Assembly: GCF_027497355.1 (NCBI RefSeq) | Contig: NZ_CP114909.1 | Coordinates: 248,001-312,000 of the forward strand | Direction: 5' to 3' | Source of the DNA: Micromonospora sp. WMMA1947 | GTDB lineage: Bacteria > Actinomycetota > Actinomycetes > Mycobacteriales > Micromonosporaceae | DNA: 64,000 bases | In this document: positions 17,772 through 25,332 of the stretch, one piece after another | Numbering within the stretch: the first letter of the stretch is position 1 | How the letters are laid out: each line of letters begins with the position of its first letter | Translations under genes and position numbers: made by a program | Notes under the pieces: model-generated | The model's database searches: none | The model's input: the letters and a program-made list of their open reading frames with translations, nothing else | Told to the model about the DNA's origin: nothing

Positions 17772-18640
17772 TGGGCCGCCGACGCGACGCCGATCGGGTG
17801 GTGGCCGACGTCGACACCGGGCGGGCCGAACTGGTGCCGGACGTCGACCGTCCGGGCTCGTGGACGCTGCTGCTGGACGGCGCGCCGCAGTCGCATGTGG
17901 ACCTGGCCGACCCTTCGCACCTGGAGTTCGAGTACGTCCGGCGGCTGGCCGCCGCGCTGGATCTGGTGGCGCCGGCCGGGGCGCCGCTGCGGGTGCTGCA
18001 CCTGGGTGGCGGCGCGCTCACACTGCCCCGCTACGTGCAGGCCACCCGGCCCGGTTCGACGCAGCGGGTGTCCGAGGTGGACGGCGCGCTGGTGGAGCTG
18101 GTCCGTCGCGAGCTGCCCTGGCCGTCCGATCCGCGCCTGCGGGTACGGGTGGCCGACGCGCGGGCGACGCTGACGTCGAGCCGCGACGGCGCGTACGACG
18201 TGATCGTGGCCGACGTGTTCGCCGGTGCCCGTACCCCCGCTCATCTGACCTCGGTGGAGTACGCCGCCGAGGTGGCCCGCGTGCTCGCGCCCGGCGGCAG
18301 CTACCTGGCGAACGTGGCCGACGGCCCGCCGCTGCGGCACGCCCGGGCGCAGGTCGCCACGGTGCGGACCGTGCTGCCCCGGGCCTGCCTGGTCGGCGAC
18401 GCGGCGGTGCTGCGCGGCCGGCGCTACGGCAACCTGGTGCTGGTGGCGTCCCGGGTGGAGCCGCCGGTGCCGGAGCTGACCCGGCGGGCGGCGGGCGACT
18501 GGTTCCCCGGCCGGGTGCTGGCCGGCCCGGAGCTGGACCGGTTCACCGGCGGCGCCGCGGTGGTCCACGACGCGGACGCCGTCGACTCCACTCCCCCGCC
18601 GCCGGGAATTTTTCGGTCAAGCGTTGATCCGATCGGCTGA
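17771..18640 (+). CDS. Spermidine-synthase-like SAM-dependent methyltransferase fold protein
   Basis: A 289-aa Rossmann-fold protein of the polyamine synthase family. The nucleotide-binding loop is VLHLGGGALTLPRY, the acidic strand end is VSEVDGALVEL and the post-IV segment is YDVIVADVFAG. Later come YAAEVARVLAPGGSYLANVAD and a C-terminal beta part. Many such stand-alone proteins in actinobacteria have no demonstrated polyamine activity. The ATG overlaps the NurA-like stop (ATGA), so it is the last member of the HerA-SbcDC-NurA operon. A role in DNA repair is not implied by its fold; it may simply be carried along. Function unknown beyond the fold. Confidence 0.75.
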   Translation: MGRRRDADRVVADVDTGRAELVPDVDRPGSWTLLLDGAPQSHVDLADPSHLEFEYVRRLAAALDLVAPAGAPLRVLHLGGGALTLPRYVQATRPGSTQRVSEVDGALVELVRRELPWPSDPRLRVRVADARATLTSSRDGAYDVIVADVFAGARTPAHLTSVEYAAEVARVLAPGGSYLANVADGPPLRHARAQVATVRTVLPRACLVGDAAVLRGRRYGNLVLVASRVEPPVPELTRRAAGDWFPGRVLAGPELDRFTGGAAVVHDADAVDSTPPPPGIFRSSVDPIG

Positions 18641-18705
18641 TCGCTGCGTATCCCCGGGCGGCCATGCCCGTGGGGGGCCGGCTGATGTCATTGGACAGCG
18701 GAGGT

Positions 18706-18719
18706 CTGCATGCATGCAG
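18706..18719. repeat. Perfect 14-bp palindrome upstream of the sigma-factor gene
   Basis: CTGCATGCATGCAG is its own reverse complement. It lies 56 bp before the candidate ECF -35 element and could be an operator, but no other copy was noticed in the window. Confidence 0.5.
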
Positions 18720-18774
18720 TGGCGGCCGGCTGGCACGGCGAGGTGGCGCGGCCTGAGTGGATGTTCGCCCGGGC

Positions 18775-18801
18775 ACAACCACACTCGCGCGCCTCGCGTT
18801 C
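18775..18801 (+). promoter_or_regulatory. Candidate ECF-type promoter of the sigma-factor gene
   Basis: ACAACC (18775-18780), a 16-bp spacer and CGTTC (18797-18801). The same CAACC-N16-CGT layout precedes the lipoprotein gene at 20390. It resembles the SigL-type consensus TGAACC with a CGT -10 known from mycobacteria. It implies autoregulation and rules out the upstream ATG at 18710 as the start. Confidence 0.55.
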
Positions 18802-18847
18802 GGGCCGGGGGGTCGACGCCCGGTCCGCCGATCGCCAGAATGACCCG

Positions 18848-19408
18848 GTGCCGCCGCGACCCGCTCCCGGACGCCACCAGGCGACCTCCGCCGAGGCCAG
18901 CCACTCCGACCAGCTGATCCGCCTGCTCTACGCCGAGCACGCCGGCCCGCTGCTGATGTTCGTCATGCGGCTGACCGGCGGAGACCGGCAGCGTGCCGAG
19001 GACATCGTGCAGGAGACGCTGCTGCGGGCGTGGCGCAACGCGCACCGGCTCGGCGTGCAGGGCCAGGGCTCGCTGCGCCCGTGGCTGGTCACGGTGGCCC
19101 GGCGGATCGCCATCGACGAGCACCGCAGCGAGCAGGCCCGCCCGCCCGAGACGTACGACCGGGATCTGACCATGTTCGCCGAGTCGGACAGCACCGACCG
19201 GGTGCTGCGCACCATGACCGTCGCGGACGCGCTGCGTACGCTGAGCCAGTCGCACCGGGAGATCCTGGTGGCGACGTACTTCCGGGGACGCACCGTGCCG
19301 GAGGCGGCCGAGGAGCTGGGGCTTCCGCTGGGTACCGCCAAGTCGCGGGTCTACTACGCGCTGCGCGCGCTGCGCACGGCTCTGCAGGAGAGGGGGGTGA
19401 CCGAATGA
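18848..19408 (+). CDS. ECF RNA polymerase sigma factor (SigL/SigK-like)
   Basis: A 186-aa group-4 sigma factor. Region 2 spans about residues 25-95 (LLMFVMRLTGGDRQRAEDIVQETLLRAWR is its core, binding -10 and core enzyme). Region 4 is the C-terminal helix-turn-helix (EAAEELGLPLGTAKSRVYYAL). No regulatory C-terminal extension is present. The GTG at 18848 was chosen: upstream in-frame codons have atypical third bases and the candidate promoter lies at 18775-18801. The stop overlaps the start of a zinc anti-sigma factor (ATGA), the usual pairing. The signal is probably envelope or oxidative stress by analogy with SigL/RslA; this is an inference. Confidence 0.88.
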   Translation: MPPRPAPGRHQATSAEASHSDQLIRLLYAEHAGPLLMFVMRLTGGDRQRAEDIVQETLLRAWRNAHRLGVQGQGSLRPWLVTVARRIAIDEHRSEQARPPETYDRDLTMFAESDSTDRVLRTMTVADALRTLSQSHREILVATYFRGRTVPEAAEELGLPLGTAKSRVYYALRALRTALQERGVTE

Positions 19409-20184
19409 GCCGGGCCGACCACATGGACGTCGCCGCGTACGCGCTCGGCGTGCTGGACGCGCAGGACGCGGAGCGGTTCGAGGAGCATCTGGCCACCTGC
19501 TGGGCCTGCGCTGCGGAACTGGAGACGATGGTCCCGGTGGTGGGGCTGCTCTCCGGCATCGACGGCGAGGCGATGGCCGCGCTGGAGCAGACGCACACCG
19601 ATCCGGCGCTGCTGGACCGGACGCTGATGGCGGTACGGCGGGACCGCCGTCGTACCCGGGTGCGGCAGTTGCTGGCGACAGCGGCGGCCGTGGTGGTGTT
19701 CGGCGGCGCGAGCGCGGCGGCGGCCGGGATGCTCGGTGACGATCCGGCGACGCCGCAGGCGGTGCCGACGCAGGCCGCGCCGAGCGTCGCGCCGAGCGGC
19801 GAGCCGGGCAACCCGAACGACCCGGGCGTCGGCGGGCCGGAGGAGATCGAGGGCGACCAGCACAACGCGACCGACCCGGGGACGGGCGTGCAGACCACGA
19901 TGTGGCTGGCCCGCAAGGAGTACGGCACGCAGATCGGGGTGCAGCTGAGCCGCCTGCCGGGGCCGCGCACGTGCCGGCTGGTGGTGGTCCGCAAGAACGC
20001 CACGACCGAGGTGATCTCCACCTGGTCGGTGCCGGTCGGCGGCTACGGGACGAACCAGAACCAGCTTCCGCTGCAGCTGAGCGCGTCCACGTCGGCGCCG
20101 GTACGCGACATCGACAAGCTTCAGGTGCAGTCGGTCGACGCGAACGGGGTGGCCAGCACGCTGGTGACGGTGGACGACATCTGA
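19405..20184 (+). CDS. Zinc-associated anti-sigma factor, membrane anchored
   Basis: A 259-aa anti-sigma factor. The N-terminal domain has the ZAS motif H-x3-C-x2-C (His28, Cys32, Cys35, within EEHLATCWACAAEL). A basic segment and one transmembrane helix follow (about 88-110, LLATAAAVVVFGGASAAAAGML). The extracytoplasmic part has a Pro/Ala/Gly linker and a C-terminal beta domain resembling the RskA sensor domain (MWLARKEYGTQIGVQLSRLPG, TWSVPVGGYG). It would hold the sigma factor at the membrane until a signal or thiol oxidation releases it. Translationally coupled to the sigma gene. Confidence 0.88.
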   Translation: MSRADHMDVAAYALGVLDAQDAERFEEHLATCWACAAELETMVPVVGLLSGIDGEAMAALEQTHTDPALLDRTLMAVRRDRRRTRVRQLLATAAAVVVFGGASAAAAGMLGDDPATPQAVPTQAAPSVAPSGEPGNPNDPGVGGPEEIEGDQHNATDPGTGVQTTMWLARKEYGTQIGVQLSRLPGPRTCRLVVVRKNATTEVISTWSVPVGGYGTNQNQLPLQLSASTSAPVRDIDKLQVQSVDANGVASTLVTVDDI

Positions 20185-20329
20185 TCGGTGGTGCCGACGG
20201 CGCCGGGTGGCTGGACCGCCCGGCGCCGTCGTGTCGTGTCCGGGCCGACGGGCCCCCTCGTGCTGACGCACGCAGCGGGACGCCCATCGGTTCAATCGGT
20301 CCACTGTGAAATGTGCCACCGTTGCCGGT

Positions 20330-20356
20330 TCAACCTTGACAGTGCCGCGCCCGTAC
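20330..20356 (+). promoter_or_regulatory. Candidate ECF-type promoter of the lipoprotein gene
   Basis: TCAACC (20330-20335), 16 bp, then CGTAC (20352-20356), matching the element before the sigma gene in sequence and spacing. Transcription would start about 25-30 bp before the GTG at 20390, leaving room for the GAGGAGGG ribosome-binding site. Confidence 0.55.
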
Positions 20357-20389
20357 TACTCGGCGAACTGCCAAGAACGAGGAGGGCAC

Positions 20390-21049
20390 GTGGCACACCA
20401 CAAGCGGACGACCGTCATCGTCGCGAGCGCGATGGTCGCACTTACGGCCTGCGCCCCAGCAGGCTACAACGGGGCGAACTCGGGCGCGGCCGAGCCGGTC
20501 GCCGTCGCCGCGGCCGAACCCACCGCGGCGGCCGAACCGGAGGCGTCAGCGGCTCCCGAGGAGGAGCCGGTCGCGGACAAGGCGCCCCCGGCCAACGTGA
20601 AGATCACCGACGAGCTGGTCGGCAAGAAGCTGCCCCGGATGGGCCGCGTCGTCACCGACCAGGACGGCTGGGTGCTGTACCGGTTCGACAAGGACTCCGA
20701 CGACCCGCCGCAGTCCAACTGCGTGGACAAGTGCGCCGAGGTCTGGCCGCCGTCGCTCACCGACGGCAACCCGAAGCTGCGCGGCGTCTCCGACGACAAC
20801 GTCGGCACCATCACCCGCCAGGACGGCACGCGGCAGCTCACCATCGGCGGCTGGCCGGTCTACCGCTACATCGGCGACAAGAAGCCCGGCCAGTGGAAGG
20901 GCCAGGGCGTCGGCGGCACCTGGTTCGTGGTCGACCCGAACGGCAAGAAGAACCTGACCTGCCTGCCGACCGGCACGCCCAAGGCGGTCGCGCCGCCCGC
21001 GGCGGGCAGCTCGAACAGCTCCGGCGGCGGGTCGGACTACTCGTACTGA
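20390..21049 (+). CDS. Secreted lipoprotein with COG4315/Lipoprotein_15 repeats
   Basis: A 219-aa lipoprotein. The GTG at 20390 follows GAGGAGGG. The signal peptide ends in a lipobox LTAC (cysteine at about residue 20). An Ala/Glu/Pro-rich spacer follows. The C-terminal half has the two repeats of the COG4315 family: LVGKKLPRMGRVVTDQDGWVLYRF with SNCVDKCAEVWPP, then TITRQDGTRQLTIGGWPVYRYIGD with GGTWFVVDPNG. The paired cysteines in CVDKC suggest a redox or metal-linked fold, but the family function is unknown. It lies just downstream of the sigma/anti-sigma pair and carries a matching promoter, so it is a likely target of that sigma factor. Confidence 0.85.
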   Translation: MAHHKRTTVIVASAMVALTACAPAGYNGANSGAAEPVAVAAAEPTAAAEPEASAAPEEEPVADKAPPANVKITDELVGKKLPRMGRVVTDQDGWVLYRFDKDSDDPPQSNCVDKCAEVWPPSLTDGNPKLRGVSDDNVGTITRQDGTRQLTIGGWPVYRYIGDKKPGQWKGQGVGGTWFVVDPNGKKNLTCLPTGTPKAVAPPAAGSSNSSGGGSDYSY

Positions 21050-21060
21050 CGCACCGGACA

Positions 21061-21148
21061 CGGTGACCGGTCGCCGCCGGGGAGGGCGCGGCCGGTCACC
21101 GTCGCGAACCCGGGAGGCGGGCCGCACCGGCATCGGCCCGCCTCCCGG
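21061..21148. terminator. Double stem-loop after the lipoprotein gene
   Basis: CGGTGACCGG (21061-21070) pairs with CCGGTCACCG (21092-21101). A second perfect 15-bp stem is formed by CCGGGAGGCGGGCCG (21110-21124) and CGGCCCGCCTCCCGG (21134-21148) with a 9-base loop. No T-run follows, as is common in high-GC actinobacteria. Confidence 0.75.
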
Positions 21149-21199
21149 CACGCGGGGCGTGCCCGGCGTCACGGCCGGGTCGCGTGGCAGAGTGGCCTG

Positions 21200-22114
21200 G
21201 TGACCTCGCCCGACGCCCGCCGTACGCTGCGCCCGCCGGCCGGCTACCGCCTGGCCCCGTCGGTGCGGGCGCTCACGTTCAGCCCGTACGACCCGTGCGC
21301 GCGGATCGCCGCCGGCACGTTCTGGTGGGCCACCCGCACCCCGGACGGCCCGGCCACGCTGGCGCTGCGCCCGGAGTCCGGTGAGCTGACCGCCGAGGGG
21401 TACGGCCCGGGCGCCGGCTGGGTCGTCGAGCGGGCCGACCGGATCGCCGGTCTGTGCGACGACCTGACCGGGTTCGGCGCGCTCGCCGCCGCGCATCCGC
21501 TGGTGGCCCGCCTCGCGCACACGCACCACGGGCTGCGGATGCCGGCCACCGGCCAGGTCTTCCCCCGGCTGCTGCGGGCCGTCTTCGAGCAGAAGGTCAC
21601 CGGCAAGGAGGCGTACCGGGCGTACGCCGCGACGGTGCGGCACTTCCGCGAGCCCGCGCCCGGCCCGCTGCAACCCCTGCTGCTGCCGCCGGAGCCAGCC
21701 GCGGTGGCGGCAGCGCCGTACTGGGTGTTCCACCCGTTCGGGGTGGAGCAGCGGCGCGCCGACACGCTGCGCCGCGCGGCGGCCGTCGCGGACCGGCTGG
21801 AACGCTGCGCCGACTCGGCCGAGGCCACCCGGCGGCTCACCGCGATCCCCGGCATCGGGCCGTGGACCGCCGCCGAGGTGGTGCGCGTCGCGTACGGGGA
21901 CCCGGACGCGGTCAGCGTCGGCGACTACCACGTGCCGAACACCGTGGCCTGGGCGCTGGCCGGGGAGCCGCGCGGCGACGACGCCCGGATGCTGGCGCTG
22001 CTGGAGCCGTTCCGGGGGCACCGCGGCCGGGTGTGCGTGCTGCTGGAGGCGGCCGGCGTCCAGGCACCGAAGTACGGCCCGCGCGCCCCGATCCGTTCCT
22101 TCGCCCGCTACTGA
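21200..22114 (+). CDS. DNA-3-methyladenine glycosylase, AlkA/HhH-GPD type
   Basis: A 304-aa base-excision-repair glycosylase. The helix-hairpin-helix reads AIPGIGPWTAAEVVRVAYGD and the downstream catalytic Asp lies in VSVGDYHVPN. The N-terminal half (YRLAPSVRALTFSPYDPCARI) is the AlkA-like beta domain, and LLRAVFEQKVTGKEAYRAY is the substrate-pocket helix. It would remove alkylated purines. The GTG at 21200 is the only plausible start near the conserved N-terminus. It stands alone, with a terminator upstream and a convergent DUF1990 gene 4 bp downstream. Confidence 0.85.
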   Translation: MTSPDARRTLRPPAGYRLAPSVRALTFSPYDPCARIAAGTFWWATRTPDGPATLALRPESGELTAEGYGPGAGWVVERADRIAGLCDDLTGFGALAAAHPLVARLAHTHHGLRMPATGQVFPRLLRAVFEQKVTGKEAYRAYAATVRHFREPAPGPLQPLLLPPEPAAVAAAPYWVFHPFGVEQRRADTLRRAAAVADRLERCADSAEATRRLTAIPGIGPWTAAEVVRVAYGDPDAVSVGDYHVPNTVAWALAGEPRGDDARMLALLEPFRGHRGRVCVLLEAAGVQAPKYGPRAPIRSFARY

Positions 22115-22118
22115 CCGC

Positions 22119-22619
22119 TCAGCGCCGCCGGCACAGCCGCCGCAGCGTCCGCCCCAGCCACCAGGCGTACGCCCGCTGGAACCCGAGCACGACCGGCCCG
22201 CCGGCCCGCACGTACCAGTGGGCGGGGCGGCTGAACGCGGTCACCTCGAACCAGACGCCGTCGGCGCCCCGGGTCACCAGGAACGCCTCCTCGCCGACCT
22301 CCGGGTGCCCGGGCAGCGTGCCGTAGCCGAACCCGGCCCGGTCCCGCTCGTCCACCGTCCAGACCACCTCGGTCGGGCCCCACAGCCGTACCGGGCCGAC
22401 ACCGAGCCCCGGCGTGACCCGTACCCCGGGTGCGGCGCGCGGCGCGTCCGCGCGCATCACCACGCCGGCCGCGCGGTGCAGCCGCCAGCCCAGTACCGCG
22501 TCCGCCGCCACCGGGAAACCACCGTCCGGCAGCCGGACCCGGTGGCGCAGGTGGTGGTAGCCGGCCGGCAGGCCGCCGTCGCGGGTCGCGCCCACCTCCG
22601 GGTACGTCAGCTCGGGCAC
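22119..22619 (-). CDS. DUF1990 family protein
   Basis: A 166-aa protein of the DUF1990 family: the N-terminus PELTYPEVGATRDGGLPAGYHHL, the middle GWRLHRAAGVVM and the C-terminal FGYGTLPGHPEVGEEAFLV, SRPAHWYVRAGGP, FQRAYAW are its usual signatures. A plant homologue family exists but no enzymatic activity is established. The GTG at 22619 is preceded by GAGGAGGTGG. It ends 4 bp from the convergent glycosylase and starts close to the divergent GNAT gene at 22695. Confidence 0.85.
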   Translation of the reverse strand: MPELTYPEVGATRDGGLPAGYHHLRHRVRLPDGGFPVAADAVLGWRLHRAAGVVMRADAPRAAPGVRVTPGLGVGPVRLWGPTEVVWTVDERDRAGFGYGTLPGHPEVGEEAFLVTRGADGVWFEVTAFSRPAHWYVRAGGPVVLGFQRAYAWWLGRTLRRLCRRR

Positions 22620-22694
22620 GGCGGCCACCTCCTCGCTCTCGGGGAACACCCGCCAGGGTACGGCCGCCCCGCAGGGCTGTGGTGAGCTGAGCCG

Positions 22695-23183
22695 GTGACC
22701 GACGTAACCATCGCCCCCGCCGACCCCGCCGACGCCGGGGAGATCCTCACCGTGCAGCGTGCCGCTTACCTGGTGGAGGCGCAGCGCTACCGGGACGTGT
22801 TCCTGCCGCCGCTGACCGAGACGCTGGACGAGGTCCGGGCGGCGCTGGCCGGCCCGGACGTGGTGCTCGCCGCCCGGTGCGGCGCCCGCCTGGTCGGCTC
22901 GGTACGCGCCCGCGTAGACGGTGACACCGCCCACGTGGGCCGCCTCTCGGTCGCGCCGGACCAGCAGGGCCGGGGCGTCGGCGGACGGCTGCTGGACGCC
23001 GTCGAGCGGGCCTGCGCGGGCCGGGTGGCCCGGTTCGCGCTGTTCACCGGCGCGGACAGCGCGGCGAACCTGGCCCTGTACGCGCGGCGCGGCTACCAGG
23101 TGGTGGCGCACCGGCCGGACGAGAACGGCAACCGCCTCGCCGTGCTGGAGAAGACGGTCAGCCCTGCTCGCAGCGGTGCCTGA
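22695..23183 (+). CDS. GNAT-family N-acetyltransferase
   Basis: A 162-aa GNAT. The acetyl-CoA loop is the LSVAPDQQGRGVGGRLLDAV segment (about residues 76-95), with the preceding strand DTAHVGRL and the C-terminal LYARRGYQVV. Substrate is unknown; nothing nearby points to one. It starts at GTG 22695 and its 3' end overlaps the convergent SRPBCC gene by 26 bp. Confidence 0.88.
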   Translation: MTDVTIAPADPADAGEILTVQRAAYLVEAQRYRDVFLPPLTETLDEVRAALAGPDVVLAARCGARLVGSVRARVDGDTAHVGRLSVAPDQQGRGVGGRLLDAVERACAGRVARFALFTGADSAANLALYARRGYQVVAHRPDENGNRLAVLEKTVSPARSGA

Positions 23184-23580
23184 GCCCGTCCGCCTCCTGC
23201 CGCAGGTAGCGGCGCATGGTGGAGCCGCCGAGCAGTCCGACCAGCCAGGCCAGCGGACCGGTCTGCACCAGGATCAACTCGGCCCGGGTGCGCCCGTCCT
23301 CCAGCGGGATCAGCCGGTGCTCACCCCGGGTGCGCACGCCGGGGCTCGCCGACTCCCAGGCGAACGAGTACGGCGGATAGATCTCCACGACCCGCCACAC
23401 GGCCGGGCGCAGCCGGGGCTGCTCCAGCCGGGCCGTCGAGCCGAGGAGCAGCGGACCGGGCTCCAGCCGACGGGCGGCGGTGACCGACGGCGTCCACTCG
23501 GGCCAGCGATCGATGTCGCTCTGCACCTCCCAGACCCGGTCGACGTCGGCGGCGATGTCGACGGACTCGGCGAACCGCAT
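23158..23580 (-). CDS. SRPBCC (START/polyketide-cyclase-like) family protein
   Basis: A 140-aa protein with the SRPBCC lipid-pocket fold: an N-terminal strand MRFAESVDIAADVDRVWEVQ, IDRWPEWTPSV, a central beta meander (LGSTARLEQPRLRPAVWRVV) and a C-terminal amphipathic helix (WLVGLLGGSTMRRYLRQEADG). Proteins like this bind small hydrophobic ligands or act as cyclases or dehydratases. No biosynthetic cluster surrounds it, so its role is unknown. Its 3' end overlaps the convergent GNAT gene. Confidence 0.85.
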   Translation of the reverse strand: MRFAESVDIAADVDRVWEVQSDIDRWPEWTPSVTAARRLEPGPLLLGSTARLEQPRLRPAVWRVVEIYPPYSFAWESASPGVRTRGEHRLIPLEDGRTRAELILVQTGPLAWLVGLLGGSTMRRYLRQEADGLRHRCEQG

Positions 23581-23709
23581 GGGCTTCTTCCCTCCCCCGT
23601 GGACGGTCCGCTCAGCCTATGCCCGCGCCCCGCCCCACCGCCGCCCCGCGCACCCACCCGTCGCCCGTCACCCGTCACCCGCCGCCCGGCGTAGCCCGGC
23701 CGTCGCCCG

Positions 23710-23779
23710 CGATCTTGGAGTTGTGGCGCCCACGATGTCCCGCTCGCCACCTTTGCGAGGTGCCACAACTCCAAGATCG
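23710..23779. repeat. Palindromic element with GATCTTGGAGTTGTGG arms
   Basis: CGATCTTGGAGTTGTGGC (23710-23727) and GCCACAACTCCAAGATCG (23762-23779) are perfect 18-bp arms around a 34-bp centre. A nearly identical element lies at 37900-37973. It sits in a 256-bp spacer between two minus-strand genes. Confidence 0.93.
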
Positions 23780-23836
23780 GCGGGGCCGCCTGGGCGGCAC
23801 CGGTCGGCGGGGAGCGGGGCCGCCGGGGCGGCGCCG

Positions 23837-24049
23837 TCAGGCGGCCTCGTGGAGGTCGGCCAGGGTGACCGGGGCGTACCGCTTCAGCAGGTGTTCCAGC
23901 TCGGCGACCGAGCCGACCTCGCCGACGACGTTCGCGCCGCCGCCGTGCTCGGGCGGGTAGCGGTGCGCCAGCCGGTAGCGGTAGCGGCCGCGGATCAGCT
24001 CGACGCTGACCCGCCAGCGCCCGCAGCATCCGCAACTCCACTCCGGCAC
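23837..24049 (-). CDS. Small hypothetical protein, cysteine-containing
   Basis: A possible 70-aa protein from the GTG at 24049: a CGCCGRW N-terminus, then VELIRGRYRYRLAHRYPPEHGGG and a C-terminal acidic-hydrophobic helix pair (GEVGSVAELEHLLKRYAPVTLADLHEA). The frame shows normal third-base GC bias and no competing gene lies opposite. I do not recognise the family. The ribosome-binding site is poor and an upstream start is possible. Moderate support for it being real. Confidence 0.45.
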   Translation of the reverse strand: MPEWSCGCCGRWRVSVELIRGRYRYRLAHRYPPEHGGGANVVGEVGSVAELEHLLKRYAPVTLADLHEAA

Positions 24050-24185
24050 GCCGCGACGGTAGCTCTGACCTGCGGTTTCACCATCCGGGCGGCGGTGACG
24101 AAGGCACCCGGTACGGGACACGCCACCCGGCCACCGGCGGTGATCTGCCTCACCACTGTCGGTGCGGTCTGGTTGACTGGTCGCC

Positions 24186-25298
24186 GTGGACCTGCCGATC
24201 AACCCTCCGGTCGAGCCGATGCTCGCCAAGAGCGTGGCCGAGTTGCCCACCGACCACGGCCTGACCTACGAGCCGAAGTGGGACGGCTTCCGCTGCATCG
24301 TCTTCCGCGACGGCGACGAGGTCGAGCTGGCCAGCCGGGGCGGCAAGTCGATGACGCGCTACTTCCCGGAGGTCGTCGAGCAGGCACGCCGCCAGCTCCC
24401 GGCCCGGTGCGCCGTCGACGGCGAGCTGATCGTGATCCGCCGGGACGGCCCGGGTGGGCAGCCGCGGCTCAACTTCGAGCTGCTGGCCCAGCGGATCCAT
24501 CCGGCCGCCTCGCGGGTGAAGCTGCTGGCCGAGACCACCCCGGCCGACTTCGTCGCGTTCGACCTGCTGGCGGTCGACGACGAGCTGCTCACCGACCAGC
24601 CCTACCCGCAGCGCCGGAAGCGGCTGGAGCAGGCCCTGTCCGGGGTGCGCCCGCCGGTGCACGTGACCCAGGTGACCACCGACCCGGAGACGGCCCGCCG
24701 CTGGTTCGAGGTGTTCGAGGGCGCCGGGCTGGACGGGCTGATCGTCAAGCCGGCCGACCTGCCGTACGAGCCGGGCAAGCGGCTCATGTTCAAGGTCAAG
24801 CACGCGCGCACGATGGACGCGGTGGTGGCCGGGTTCCGCTGGCACAAGTCCGGTCCGGTGGTCGGCTCGCTGCTGCTCGGCCTCTACGACGACGACGGCG
24901 TCCTGCACCACATCGGCGTGAGCTCCTCGTTCACCATGGCCCGCCGCAAGGAACTGCTCGACGAGCTGGAGCCCTACCGCCACGTCGGCGACGGGCACCC
25001 GTGGGTGCACGGCGACCACGAGCGGGGCCAGCGCATCCCCGGCGGGGTGAGCCGGTGGACCGGCGGCAAGAACCTGGAGTGGGAGCCGCTGCGCCCGGCG
25101 CTCGTGGTCGAGGTGGCCTACGACGCGATGGAGGGCGACCGGCTGCGGCACACTGCCCGGTTCCTGCGCTGGCGACCCGACCGCGATCCCCGCTCCTGCG
25201 GCTACGGCCAGCTCGACCGCCCGATCCGTTACGACGTCGACGAGGTGCTGCGCGGCGATCCGGCGGCGACGGTCGGTGACACCAGCGGCCGGGCGTAG
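24186..25298 (+). CDS. ligC: ATP-dependent DNA ligase (LigC type)
   Basis: A 370-aa ATP-dependent ligase. The adenylation motif is EPKWDGFR, with Lys31 as the nucleophile. DGELIV (motif III), VAFDLLAV (IIIa), LDGLIVKP (IV) and FKVKHARTMDAVV (V) follow in order, then an OB-fold domain (SLLLGLYDDDGVLHHIGV). The length and the lack of nuclease or polymerase domains fit mycobacterial LigC, a backup end-joining and base-excision ligase. A separate LigD-type polymerase gene is encoded 14 kb away at 38959. The GTG at 24186 starts directly before the conserved N-terminus. Confidence 0.9.
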   Translation: MDLPINPPVEPMLAKSVAELPTDHGLTYEPKWDGFRCIVFRDGDEVELASRGGKSMTRYFPEVVEQARRQLPARCAVDGELIVIRRDGPGGQPRLNFELLAQRIHPAASRVKLLAETTPADFVAFDLLAVDDELLTDQPYPQRRKRLEQALSGVRPPVHVTQVTTDPETARRWFEVFEGAGLDGLIVKPADLPYEPGKRLMFKVKHARTMDAVVAGFRWHKSGPVVGSLLLGLYDDDGVLHHIGVSSSFTMARRKELLDELEPYRHVGDGHPWVHGDHERGQRIPGGVSRWTGGKNLEWEPLRPALVVEVAYDAMEGDRLRHTARFLRWRPDRDPRSCGYGQLDRPIRYDVDEVLRGDPAATVGDTSGRA

Positions 25299-25332
25299 CC
25301 TGACGGTCGACACGATCATGGAAGGCGCCCAC

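Noticed and set aside
12423..18627. Long alternative-frame proteins across the HerA-SbcDC-NurA operon
   Set aside because: They overlap genes with intact catalytic motifs and have Arg/Gly/Ala-rich shadow composition.
18710..18847. ATG at 18710 as the start of the ECF sigma factor
   Set aside because: Upstream codons have unusual third bases (GCA, CAA, CCA, CGT, AAT) and the CAACC-N16-CGT promoter lies inside this stretch.
20336..20359. Housekeeping promoter TTGACA before the lipoprotein gene
   Set aside because: TTGACA is present, but no acceptable -10 lies 16-18 bp downstream, and the bases fall within the spacer of the better-supported ECF-type element.
21183..21205. tRNA-like sequence TGGCAGAGTGGCC before the AlkA-type gene
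   Set aside because: No acceptor stem or T-loop can be folded and the sequence runs into a protein start.
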